From: Rhizobiaceae bacterium
GTDB taxonomy: Bacteria > Pseudomonadota > Alphaproteobacteria > Rhizobiales > Rhizobiaceae
Direction: 5' to 3'
Length of the DNA: 58,170 bases
NCBI GenBank assembly: GCA_019635715.1
Contig: JAHBYY010000020.1
Coordinates: 1 to 58,170 of the forward strand
Of this stretch, positions 32,706 through 40,964 are shown piece after piece. The position numbers and the translations under genes are program-made. Position 1 is the first letter of the stretch. The number at the start of each line of letters is the position of its first letter. Below the pieces are notes generated by a model. It had not been told where the DNA came from, ran no database searches, and saw nothing but the letters and a program-made list of their open reading frames with translations.

Positions 32706-35700
32706 ATGATCACGCATATGCAGACCATCCATCACCTGCGACGCACCCTGCATGGCCTTCTGGCGGCCCTCGCTGCCTGCTGGTTGCTGGCCGGCGCAAC
32801 GCCCGGCATCGCGGCGGCGGAAGGAAAGGCGCCCGACTTCCGCCTCGACCTCGACGCAGGCGGCCATCGCGGCACGATCAAGGACCTCGTCTTCTCGCCG
32901 GACGGCCAGACGATCGCCTCGGCCTCCGACGACAAGACGATTCGTCTCTGGGACTGGCAGACCGGTGCGCCGCTGAAGGTGCTGCGCGGCTACCAGGGCA
33001 ACGACAATGACGGCAAGGTCTTTTCGGTGGCCTTCGCGCCGGACGGAAAGACGCTGGCTGCCGGCGGCTATTTCGGCGCGGGGCTGGGCTCCGACCCGCC
33101 CTATGGCGAGGTGCGCCTGTTCGACGTTTCGAGCGGGACGCTGAAGGCGGTGCTGCCCGGCAACGAATTCGCCGTCTATTCGGTGGCGTTCTCGCCGGAT
33201 GGTGGCCTGCTGGCGGCGGCGGGCCAGGACGGCTTCGTCTATGTCTGGCGCAAGGACGAAGCAGCCGCCTCCGGCTGGACCGCCGACCGGAAGCTCGACG
33301 GCGATTCCAACCGCATCCAGCGCATCGCGTTTGCGGCCGGCGGCACGCGCATCGCCGCCGTCACCGGCGACTACGGCATCCGCCTGTGGGCTCTCGCCGA
33401 CGGCAGCGAAATCGCCCTGCCCGCCGACGCCGAGCCCCTTCGCGACGATCCCGTCTACGGGCTCGCGGCCTCGCATGACGGCAGCCGTTTCGCCACCGGC
33501 AGCGCCGGCGGCCTGGTGCAGATCTGGGATGCGAAGGACGGCCATCTGATCGGCGCGCTGCCGCCGCGGCCCTTCTTCGTCGGCTCGCTGGCCTTCGCCG
33601 GCGACAGGCTGGTCGTCTCCTGCGGCTATCGCTGCACCGACCGCTACCGGAGCGAGGTCTGGGCCATGGGCGCCGAGGCGCCCGAGCGGAGTTTTGCCGG
33701 ACATGACGGCACCGTCTTCGCCAGCGCCACGTCGCCGGACGGGGCGCTGGTCGCGACCGGCGGCGGCACCGCCCATGCCATCCTCGTCTGGAACCCCGCC
33801 ACGGGCGACACCGCGGCGACGCTGCTGGGACAGGGCCTGCCGGTCATGGCCGTCGGCATTTCGGCCGATGGCGGCGAGATCGCCTGGGGCAACGCCAACC
33901 CCTGCCCGCAACGCGTCGCCTGCCCCGAGGCGATGGGGGCGCTGGAGCACCGGCTCCAGCTTCCGACAGCCGAACGCTTCTTCGTGCCGCCGGACGGCCT
34001 GCCGTCCGACAGCAAGCCGCTGCGCGCCCGGCTGGCCGATGGCGGCGTCTCGCTGCGCGCCGCAAAAGGCGGCGCGGCCGAGCTCGACAACGGGACGCTG
34101 GAGATCGTCAGGGACGGCGCCGTCGTCCATTCGATCGCCAACGACGCCACCAACGGCGCCGTGCATGCCGCCTTCACGCTGATCGACCAGGGCCGCAGGC
34201 TGATCACCGGCGGCAATGACGGCACGCTTCTCGAATACGACACCGGCGCGGCCGAATTCGTCGGCGCCTTCCTGGGCGGCCACACCAACGAGATCCACGC
34301 CGTGGCGGCCGCGGAAAAAGCCAATCTGCTGGTCACCGGCAGCGCCGACCAGACGATCCGGCTGTGGAATCTCGAGACGCGCGAGCTGATCGTCTCGATG
34401 TTCTTTGCCGGCAAGGAATGGATCGCCTGGATGCCGCAGGGCTACTACTACGCCTCCGACGACGGCGACAAGCTGATCGGCTGGCAGGTGAACCAGGGAC
34501 GGTCCAAGGAAGGACGCTTCGTGCGCGCCGAGCAGTTGAAGCGCTATCTTTGGAGCCCGGAGATGGTGCGTCGCGCCATCATCCTGCGCTCGGCGAAGAA
34601 AGCAGTCGCGGAGATGCGGCCCGGCGCCGACAAGGAACTGGAGCGCCTGCTGGAGCGCCGCCCGCCGGAGTTCGACGTGCGGATCGCCTCCGACCAGTCC
34701 GGCGTGCGCGACGGCTTCGTCGCCGTCGAGATCACCGGAGCCCGCGAGGCCGGCGCCGACGTGTCGGATTTCGCGGTCCTGTCCAACAGCCGCAGCATCG
34801 GCGCGTTCGCCGCGCGGTCGGTGGTCGGCGACGGCGACCGCACCGTCATCGAGGTTCCGGTGGAGGAGGGCGAAAACGCCATCCGCATCACCGGCACCAA
34901 CGAATTCGGCTACCTGACCGAGCGCAGCGTGGTGGCGCTGGGCAAGAAGAAGAAGTCCGCAGAGAAGAAAGGCAAGCTCTACGCCATCGTCATCGGCGTC
35001 GAAAAATATCCGTTCCTGCAGGATGCCTGCAACGGGCGTAGCTGCGACCTGCGCTTCCCCGTCGACGACGCCGCCGAGTTCCTGCGCGTGCTCGCCAGCC
35101 GCACCGCGCCGCTCTACCAGAGCATGGAAAGCCTCGTGCTGGTCAATGGCGAGGCGCTCGACGAGGAGCCGGAAGCCGCGGCCGCCATCCGTGCGATGGT
35201 GGGCGAGGACGGGCTGCTGGAGCCGGACTCCGACACGATCGGCGACGAGATCGCCGATTTCCTCGACCGGCCCGGCCCCGACGACACGACCATGCTGTTC
35301 GTCGCCGGGCACGGGATCAACATCGACGAGGACTACTACTTCATCCCGACCGACGGACGGCGGCAGGACAGCGACCGCTGGAAGCGCTCCTCGCTGGTCG
35401 AGTGGTCGGACATCCAGCGGGCGCTGGAGCGCACGGAGGGCGTGCGTCTGCTGCTGATGGACACCTGCTACGCCGCCAACGCGTTCAATCCCCGCATCGA
35501 GAAGGACGCGGCGGACGCACGCATCGTCGTGTTCTCAGCCACGGCCGCCAACAACACGGCGCTGGAGATGGCCGACCTCGGCCACGGCGTCTTCACCTAT
35601 TCGCTGCTCGCCGGCATGAACGGCGCGGCCAAGACGTCGAAGGATGGCGTGACGCTGTTCGGGCTGGCCGACTACATTTCGCGCGAGATCGTCGAACTAA

Positions 35701-35768
35701 GTGGCTCACGGCAGAAGCCGTTCTACTATGTCGCCGGCGTCGACAACATGCTGGTCGCCGCGCCGTGA
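32706..35768 (+). CDS. Exported WD40-repeat protein with C-terminal caspase domain
   Basis: A 1020-residue multidomain protein. A signal peptide is likely (residues 1-39, HGLLAALAACWLLAGATPGI then AAAEG). About ten WD40-type repeats follow (45-600), e.g. GHRGTIKDLVFSPDGQTIAS and TGSADQTIRLWNLETRELI, enough for one or two beta-propellers. After an Ig-like or beta linker (about 655-745) comes a caspase-fold domain (756-1020) starting GKLYAIVIGVEKYPF, with catalytic H869 (FVAGHGI) and C921 (LMDTCYAAN). The propeller probably senses a partner and the caspase domain cleaves a target; the periplasmic location is inferred from the signal. The start is the ATG at 32706. It follows the membrane-protein gene by 29 bases. 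WD40-caspase fusions occur in cyanobacteria and proteobacteria, mostly uncharacterised. Confidence 0.9.
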   Translation: MITHMQTIHHLRRTLHGLLAALAACWLLAGATPGIAAAEGKAPDFRLDLDAGGHRGTIKDLVFSPDGQTIASASDDKTIRLWDWQTGAPLKVLRGYQGNDNDGKVFSVAFAPDGKTLAAGGYFGAGLGSDPPYGEVRLFDVSSGTLKAVLPGNEFAVYSVAFSPDGGLLAAAGQDGFVYVWRKDEAAASGWTADRKLDGDSNRIQRIAFAAGGTRIAAVTGDYGIRLWALADGSEIALPADAEPLRDDPVYGLAASHDGSRFATGSAGGLVQIWDAKDGHLIGALPPRPFFVGSLAFAGDRLVVSCGYRCTDRYRSEVWAMGAEAPERSFAGHDGTVFASATSPDGALVATGGGTAHAILVWNPATGDTAATLLGQGLPVMAVGISADGGEIAWGNANPCPQRVACPEAMGALEHRLQLPTAERFFVPPDGLPSDSKPLRARLADGGVSLRAAKGGAAELDNGTLEIVRDGAVVHSIANDATNGAVHAAFTLIDQGRRLITGGNDGTLLEYDTGAAEFVGAFLGGHTNEIHAVAAAEKANLLVTGSADQTIRLWNLETRELIVSMFFAGKEWIAWMPQGYYYASDDGDKLIGWQVNQGRSKEGRFVRAEQLKRYLWSPEMVRRAIILRSAKKAVAEMRPGADKELERLLERRPPEFDVRIASDQSGVRDGFVAVEITGAREAGADVSDFAVLSNSRSIGAFAARSVVGDGDRTVIEVPVEEGENAIRITGTNEFGYLTERSVVALGKKKKSAEKKGKLYAIVIGVEKYPFLQDACNGRSCDLRFPVDDAAEFLRVLASRTAPLYQSMESLVLVNGEALDEEPEAAAAIRAMVGEDGLLEPDSDTIGDEIADFLDRPGPDDTTMLFVAGHGINIDEDYYFIPTDGRRQDSDRWKRSSLVEWSDIQRALERTEGVRLLLMDTCYAANAFNPRIEKDAADARIVVFSATAANNTALEMADLGHGVFTYSLLAGMNGAAKTSKDGVTLFGLADYISREIVELSGSRQKPFYYVAGVDNMLVAAP

Positions 35769-35800
35769 AGGCGGCACGGATCGTGCACCGCCGCATGTTT

Positions 35801-35915
35801 TACCCCCCTCTGGCCTGCCGGCCATCTCCCCCTCAAGGGGGGAGATTTCGCGCGTCGCCGAAGCTGCCAATCTCCCCCCTTGAGGGGGAGATGGCCGGCA
35901 GGCCAGAGGGGGGTA
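35801..35915. repeat. Inverted repeat with perfect 47-bp arms, copy A
   Basis: 35801-35847 is the exact reverse complement of 35869-35915, with a 21-base centre. The arms read TACCCCCCTCTGGCCTGCCG and on, and each arm also folds on itself. Copy B with the same arms is at 43756-43915 with a different centre. The right arm contains the likely ATG start of the MEMO-CapA gene. Confidence 0.92.
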
Positions 35916-37630
35916 CCGCTATCCATCTTCTACATCGGACGAAGTTGAGCTGGGTAAGTGCCTGTATCGCGACATGCCTCCTGCTGTGGATAGCGCTGCC
36001 GGCCCTCGCCTCACCCGCCTGCCCGCCCGGCGACGCGCCTTACCCACGCTTCTACCAGGACGGCGCACTGTTCGAGCGTGCAATGCAGAAGGTCGCGGAT
36101 GTCGAGCCGGCCAATGAGCGGCCCAGCGGCATCGTCGTGCCCCACCATCTGCTCGCCGACGAACTGGTGGCGCTCGGCTTCCGTGCCGCGTCCGGCTTCG
36201 ACTACAAGCGCATCGTGATTCTGGCGCCGGACCATTTCCGCGCCGCCGACCGGCTGTTCGCCACCACGACGCGCGATTTCGAGACGGTCTTCGGCAAGGT
36301 CGGAGTCGACCGCGACGCGGTCGAGACGCTGACGGGCAAAGGGAACCTGGTCGAGACGTCCTGCCTGTTCGGCAAGGAACACGGCGTACAGGCGCTGCTT
36401 CCCTTCATTCAGAGAACCTTCCCGCGGGCCTCCATCGTGCCGGTCGCCATCTCGATCCGCTCCGGACGGGCCGACTGGGACCGGCTGGCCGCTGCGCTCG
36501 AACCGATCCTCGACGCCGACACGCTGGTGGTGGAGTCGACCGATTTTTCGCATTACCTGCCGCAGCACGAGGCGCGGGCCTTCGACCAGCAGACGCTGAA
36601 CGTGCTGGCCGGCGGCGATCTCGACCAGATCGCCGCGCTGCGCCAGCCCAGCCACGCGGATTCGGTCAGCGCGCTCTACATCCAGACCAAGCTGCAGCGG
36701 CAGGTCTTCTCGGCCTCGCCGCTGGTCATCGCCAACGACAACAGCCAGTCCTATTCGGACGACCATGTCGCCGAGACGACGAGCTACATGGTGATCCTCT
36801 ATGGCCGCTTCGGGCCGGGCGCCAGCGTTCCCGTGCGGCGCGGCGATGACGTCGTCTATCTCGGGGGCGACACCAATTTCGGCCGCGCCATGAAGATGGC
36901 GCTGATCGCCGACGGCGCGGCGGAGCGCGTCGCGGAGGCTGTGCTGGCCATCACCGGCGGCCGGCCGCTGGTGGTCAACCTCGAAGGCGTGATCCTGCCA
37001 AACGTGCCGGAAGCGCTCGACAACATGACGCTGGCCATGCCGGAGGACCTGACGATCGGCTGGCTGAAGCGGCTGAACGTCGCAGCGGTCGGCCTCGCCA
37101 ACAATCACGCGATGGACCTCGGCGAAAGCGGCTATGCGGAGACCCTCGCCGCCCTGAAGGCCGCCGGCATTGCCTCCTTCGGGCAGGGCGAGGCGCTGTC
37201 GCTCGGCAATCTCGACATCGTCGGCCTGAGCGATCTCGACACCAATGCGTCCCGCCAGGTCGATCTGCTCACACCCGAGCTGCTCGACCGACTCGTCAGG
37301 CCCGACGCACAGCGCGCCGTGGTTTCCTTCGTCCATTGGGGACGGGAATACGTCACCTCGCCTTCATCCCGCGAAACGCAGCTCGCCGGCCAGATGCGGC
37401 AGCGCGGCGTCGCGCTGATCGCCGGCGCGCATCCGCATGTCGCGAGCCCCGGCCTGACGGCGCTCGCCGGCGGCGAGACGCTGATGGCCTATTCGCTGGG
37501 CAATTTCCTGTTCGACCAGAACGCCGACAAATCCAGCGGCAAGCTGCTGGAGGTGCGTGCCTTCAGGCAGGGCACCGTGTTTGCGCGCCGCGTGCCGCTG
37601 CACAACCTGTTCGACCTGGCCAAGAATTGA
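35891..37630 (+). CDS. Exported MEMO-CapA fusion protein
   Basis: A 579-residue protein if read from the ATG at 35891, which lies in the right arm of an inverted repeat; a TTG at 35945 directly before the signal peptide (LSWVSACIATCLLLWIALPA) is an alternative. After the signal come a MEMO-like domain (GIVVPHHLLADELVALGF, VILAPDHF, ESTDFSHYLPQHEARAFD) and then a CapA/PgsA metallophosphatase-like domain (VVYLGGDTNFGRAMK, VVNLEGVI, LANNHAMDLGESGYAETL, VHWGREY, AGAHPHV, YSLGNFLFD). MEMO proteins are dioxygenase-fold; CapA domains occur in poly-gamma-glutamate synthesis. The fusion of the two is unusual and its reaction is unknown. The metal-binding histidines of both domains look intact. It follows the WD40-caspase gene after the repeat. 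Confidence 0.85.
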   Translation: MAGRPEGGTAIHLLHRTKLSWVSACIATCLLLWIALPALASPACPPGDAPYPRFYQDGALFERAMQKVADVEPANERPSGIVVPHHLLADELVALGFRAASGFDYKRIVILAPDHFRAADRLFATTTRDFETVFGKVGVDRDAVETLTGKGNLVETSCLFGKEHGVQALLPFIQRTFPRASIVPVAISIRSGRADWDRLAAALEPILDADTLVVESTDFSHYLPQHEARAFDQQTLNVLAGGDLDQIAALRQPSHADSVSALYIQTKLQRQVFSASPLVIANDNSQSYSDDHVAETTSYMVILYGRFGPGASVPVRRGDDVVYLGGDTNFGRAMKMALIADGAAERVAEAVLAITGGRPLVVNLEGVILPNVPEALDNMTLAMPEDLTIGWLKRLNVAAVGLANNHAMDLGESGYAETLAALKAAGIASFGQGEALSLGNLDIVGLSDLDTNASRQVDLLTPELLDRLVRPDAQRAVVSFVHWGREYVTSPSSRETQLAGQMRQRGVALIAGAHPHVASPGLTALAGGETLMAYSLGNFLFDQNADKSSGKLLEVRAFRQGTVFARRVPLHNLFDLAKN

Positions 37631-39424
37631 TCAGCAGCCGCCGCCCTCGTCCTTCAGGTAGCACTGGGCGGGTTGCGCGCTGCTTCTGAACGTCGCGGGA
37701 CGCGGGCGGAAGTAGAACAGGCTGACCGGCTTGCTCTCGCGCGTGCTGCCGTCGGCGAAGTCGGCGACGACGCGCATCTGGTGGAAGGACGACTGGTCGG
37801 CGTGCATCTTCAGCCGCGCCTTGTAGCTGGAGATCGACTTGTTGCCGCGCACCGGCATGTCGATGTCATAGTTCTGCCTGCCCACCGGCAGGTAGATGTC
37901 CTGGTAGCGCAGCGCTTCCGGCGATCCGCCGAAGCCGTCGCCGCATTCGGCCAGGTCCGCGGGCACCTCGATGACGGCGAGCGAGATCGCCGCGCGGAAT
38001 GTCTCGCTCTGCTGGTAGACCGTGCCGGCATCGTCGGCCCAGCTATAGTTCAGCGTGCCGGCCAGCGTGGTCTGCAGCTTGTCCTCGCCGGAGACGAAAT
38101 CGGCGACCTCGCCGAAGCCGACATCATTGAACACCTTGCTGCGGCAGACGTTCATGCTGTCCATCGACGGGCAGGTGTAGCGGTTGTTCTCCAGCTTCGC
38201 CGTGTCGACGCCGGCCTGGTCGAGCAGGCCGCGCACATCGATATCCGCGCCGGTATCGAAGCCCTCGACCGGCATGGAGAAGGTGCGGCTGGCCGGGCCT
38301 CCCGCTTCCTCGCCGGTGAACTGGACGTTCAGCCTGGCGTCGCGCACATCGCCCCAGCCATGATTGACCAGCACGAAGTTCGGCCGGAATCCGACGCAGC
38401 CGTAGTTCTCCCTCAGGGTCAGCATCGGCTTGCGATAGGCTTCGCTGAAGCCGACCTGAAGCTTCAGATCCTTCAGCTTGACGCGCGACCCGTCTGTGGT
38501 GGCGAGATCGACCTGGACAAAGGCCCGCGAGGTCTCCCAGTCGACGCCGTCGATCATGTAGGAGCCGCCATAGATCTGGCCGCCGTTCCACAGTCCGTTG
38601 AGTTCCTCGGAAACGGGATAGATGGCGATGTCCTCGTCGCGCACCAGATGCTGGTAGCGCATCTCCGACTGCTGGTTCATCCGCTCCTCGACGGCGACGG
38701 CGATCTCGGTTCTGTCGGCGTCGCCGCCGGCCGCCTTGAGAAGTCCGCCGACCCGCGCATCGGCCAGCACGTCCGGACGATTGCCGCCGATCTCGCGGCC
38801 GTCCTTCCATTTCGACCCGTAGACGGTGCCGCCCGGAAGCCGGGTCACGCCTTCGCCGTCGCGGCGGCCGTCGACGAAGCTGCCGGTGAAGATCTCGCCG
38901 GTGGTGGTGCGATAGACTCCCTTGCCGTTGGGCAGGCCGTTGCGGAACTCGCCTTCGTAGCGATTGCCCGCCGCGTCGATCCAGACCGCGGCCCCCTCGA
39001 CGCGGCCGGCGCGCCAATCGCCGTCGACGACCTCGCCGCTGCGCAGTTCGAGCCGTCCCCGGCCGTCCGGACGGCCGTCGCGCAGCCTGCCGGCATAGGC
39101 CGAGAAGACCGTCTTCGGGTCGTAGCTGGCCGAACCCTTGATGCGCCAGACGATCTTGCCCTTGCCGGCAACCGCGCCGTCGGGACCGACGCCGCCCGCC
39201 TGTTCTCCGGCCTCCGGCTCCCAGGTGAAGTCGAGGTCGAGCCCGGGGCTGGGATTCCAGACACGCACGGCCCGGCGCGCGACCGAACGGGTCTCGGCGT
39301 CGTAGAGGATCTGGACCCGTTCGGACCAGGTGGCCGCGCCGGAAGGATGGAGATAATCGCCGGCCCGTGCGCCGGTCGCGCTCACAGCCGCGGCCACGCA
39401 CACGGCCGCTCCCCATCGCCTCAT
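37631..39424 (-). CDS. Exported MORN-repeat protein
   Basis: A 597-residue protein with a signal peptide (residues 1-22, MRRWGAAVCVAAAVSATGAR then AG). Residues about 108-210 hold four to five MORN repeats, e.g. YEGEFRNGLPNGKGVYRTTTG and FTGSFVDGRRDGEGVTRLPGG. MORN repeats bind lipids or proteins. The remaining 380 residues form an unassigned, beta-rich part with cysteines near 440 (CPSMDSMNVCRS) and at the very end (QCYLKDEGGGC). A GGGGGATT ribosome site precedes the ATG ending at 39424; the upstream frame is shadow. It converges on the MEMO-CapA gene with no gap and lies downstream of the V8-like protease gene on the same strand. Function unknown. Confidence 0.85.
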   Translation of the reverse strand: MRRWGAAVCVAAAVSATGARAGDYLHPSGAATWSERVQILYDAETRSVARRAVRVWNPSPGLDLDFTWEPEAGEQAGGVGPDGAVAGKGKIVWRIKGSASYDPKTVFSAYAGRLRDGRPDGRGRLELRSGEVVDGDWRAGRVEGAAVWIDAAGNRYEGEFRNGLPNGKGVYRTTTGEIFTGSFVDGRRDGEGVTRLPGGTVYGSKWKDGREIGGNRPDVLADARVGGLLKAAGGDADRTEIAVAVEERMNQQSEMRYQHLVRDEDIAIYPVSEELNGLWNGGQIYGGSYMIDGVDWETSRAFVQVDLATTDGSRVKLKDLKLQVGFSEAYRKPMLTLRENYGCVGFRPNFVLVNHGWGDVRDARLNVQFTGEEAGGPASRTFSMPVEGFDTGADIDVRGLLDQAGVDTAKLENNRYTCPSMDSMNVCRSKVFNDVGFGEVADFVSGEDKLQTTLAGTLNYSWADDAGTVYQQSETFRAAISLAVIEVPADLAECGDGFGGSPEALRYQDIYLPVGRQNYDIDMPVRGNKSISSYKARLKMHADQSSFHQMRVVADFADGSTRESKPVSLFYFRPRPATFRSSAQPAQCYLKDEGGGC

Positions 39425-39580
39425 TACCAATCCCCCGGCAAGTCCTTCATGCCGGAAGACTAAGCCGCGAAGCGGAAGCGAAGCAAGCGAAGCAAGCCGG
39501 CAAAACGCGATGGCCGCCGCCCGCATGGCGAGGCGCCGGCCTTCGATCGGCATCAAGGTCTCAAAAGACCCCGGCAGCGG

Positions 39581-40672
39581 CTACTTCCACAGGCCGTTGA
39601 CCCATTCGACATAGGCGGCATTGAGGCGCACGGCCGTGTTGGCGTCCGGGCTCTCGGCGACGTTCACGCCGACCACCACACGCTGCTTGGAGCCGTTGTC
39701 ATAGGCGTAGACCGAGCTGCCCGACGAGCCGGGATAGGTGTCGCAGTCATACTGGAAATAGACGTCGCCGATGTTCTCGGCCATGACGCCGCAAGTGGCC
39801 CGCCACATGGTGCCGGCCGGCTTGTCGCCCGGGAAGCCGACGATCGTCGCATCGAAATCGCCGAGATTGTCGTAGTTGGCGTAGCCGAGCCAGCCGAGAT
39901 TGTCGCCGATCGGCTGGGCCAGCGTGATGATGCCCAGGTCCCACGGCACCACGGAGCCGTAATATCCCTGGTAGTTGGTGACATAGCCCTCGAGGATCGA
40001 CAGGGACTCATACTGGTAGGCGCCGAAGGGGATGTCCTCCGGGCCGTTCAGGCCGGGGATGAAGACGATCTCCTCGAGCCAGTCCTTGTCGTCGTGATTG
40101 TAGAGGCAGTGCGCGGCGGTCAGCACGGTGCGCGGCCCGATCAGCGTGCCGGAGCAACTGCCATAGCCGGCCTTCGACTTGCCCTCGATGTAGCCGATGG
40201 CGGTGAAGGGATAGACCTTGGTGTTCTTGATCTGCACACGATCGTCGTCGCCGAACACCTGGCGGCTGGCGTCCTCCTCGGCGAAGGCCGGGTCGGTCGC
40301 CATCTGCGCCTTGTCGCCCTTCTTGGCCCCGGATTCCTCGTTGAGGATCTCGATGACCTTCGCCTTGAGCGCCTCGCTCGGCGCGGTGCGGGTGACCTTG
40401 CCGTCGCGCGACTTCGACAGGACGGTGACCGACTCGACCGCCTTGTTCTCGTCCGCCGGCGCGGCGCGGCTTTCCTCGCCGGCCTCCAGCTTCGGCGGGG
40501 CGATCGGCTTGGCACGGCCGAAGCTGTATTCGCCATCCATCGGCGCGGCGCGCGGCGACGCGCCGTCGCCTTCGCTGGCGCCGCCGGCCTGCTGCGCAAA
40601 GGCAGGCGCGGCCCACAGCGCCGTCGAAACGAGGGCGGCCGCGATAAGGGTATTTGTTGTCAGCAGTTTCAT
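39581..40672 (-). CDS. Exported V8-like serine protease
   Basis: A 363-residue protease of the S1B (glutamyl endopeptidase-like) family. A signal peptide (residues 1-26, MKLLTTNTLIAAALVSTALW then AAPAFA) precedes a charged propeptide-like stretch of about 110 residues and then the trypsin fold. The catalytic triad is visible: H188 in TAAHCLYN, the Asp in VPWDLGIITL, and S317 in YPGSSGSSVY. GGGAGA lies before the ATG ending at 40672. V8 relatives prefer Glu or Asp at the cleavage site. The long N-terminal extension suggests a zymogen, which another protease could activate. It is divergent from the trypsin-like protease at 40965, sharing a 292-base promoter region. Confidence 0.9.
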   Translation of the reverse strand: MKLLTTNTLIAAALVSTALWAAPAFAQQAGGASEGDGASPRAAPMDGEYSFGRAKPIAPPKLEAGEESRAAPADENKAVESVTVLSKSRDGKVTRTAPSEALKAKVIEILNEESGAKKGDKAQMATDPAFAEEDASRQVFGDDDRVQIKNTKVYPFTAIGYIEGKSKAGYGSCSGTLIGPRTVLTAAHCLYNHDDKDWLEEIVFIPGLNGPEDIPFGAYQYESLSILEGYVTNYQGYYGSVVPWDLGIITLAQPIGDNLGWLGYANYDNLGDFDATIVGFPGDKPAGTMWRATCGVMAENIGDVYFQYDCDTYPGSSGSSVYAYDNGSKQRVVVGVNVAESPDANTAVRLNAAYVEWVNGLWK

Positions 40673-40964
40673 ATGAAGTCTCCCAAAGCCCAGAGGACTG
40701 GAACAAATACCAAGAATATTGTCCAGATCGTGGTCGGGATAAAAGAATGTTGCAGTGCGGAAAAATTGTGTGATCGCTGATCCGATCCCGATCCGCCCCG
40801 CCGCAGGGTGCTGCGATCGTGCATAAAATAGTCCAACTTCTGGATGCAGAAATGCCTTCCGCTTTGCCCATGGGGGGCTTACGGATTTGAGGTGTAGGCG
40901 CAAGGTCCGCCGTCGATCCGGCGGTGCACCGCGCCCTGACGATCCAATATCTCAGGAGGACATC
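40673..40964. promoter_or_regulatory. Divergent promoter region of two exported serine proteases
   Basis: A 292-base gap between the oppositely oriented V8-like and trypsin-like protease genes. It is markedly more AT-rich in the middle (about 40700-40840) than its surroundings, with clusters such as GGAACAAATACCAAGAATAT, as expected for back-to-back promoters. No palindromic operator or small gene was recognised. Confidence 0.5.

Noticed and set aside
32550-35312. Minus-strand open frame of 920 codons opposite the WD40-caspase gene
   Set aside because: No recognisable domain; the plus strand shows clear WD40 repeats and the caspase dyad.
39468-39496. Short direct repeat (AAGCGAAGCAAGCGAAGCAAG) upstream of the MORN gene
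   Set aside because: Only a few units, likely chance slippage; no palindrome or partner copy elsewhere in the window.
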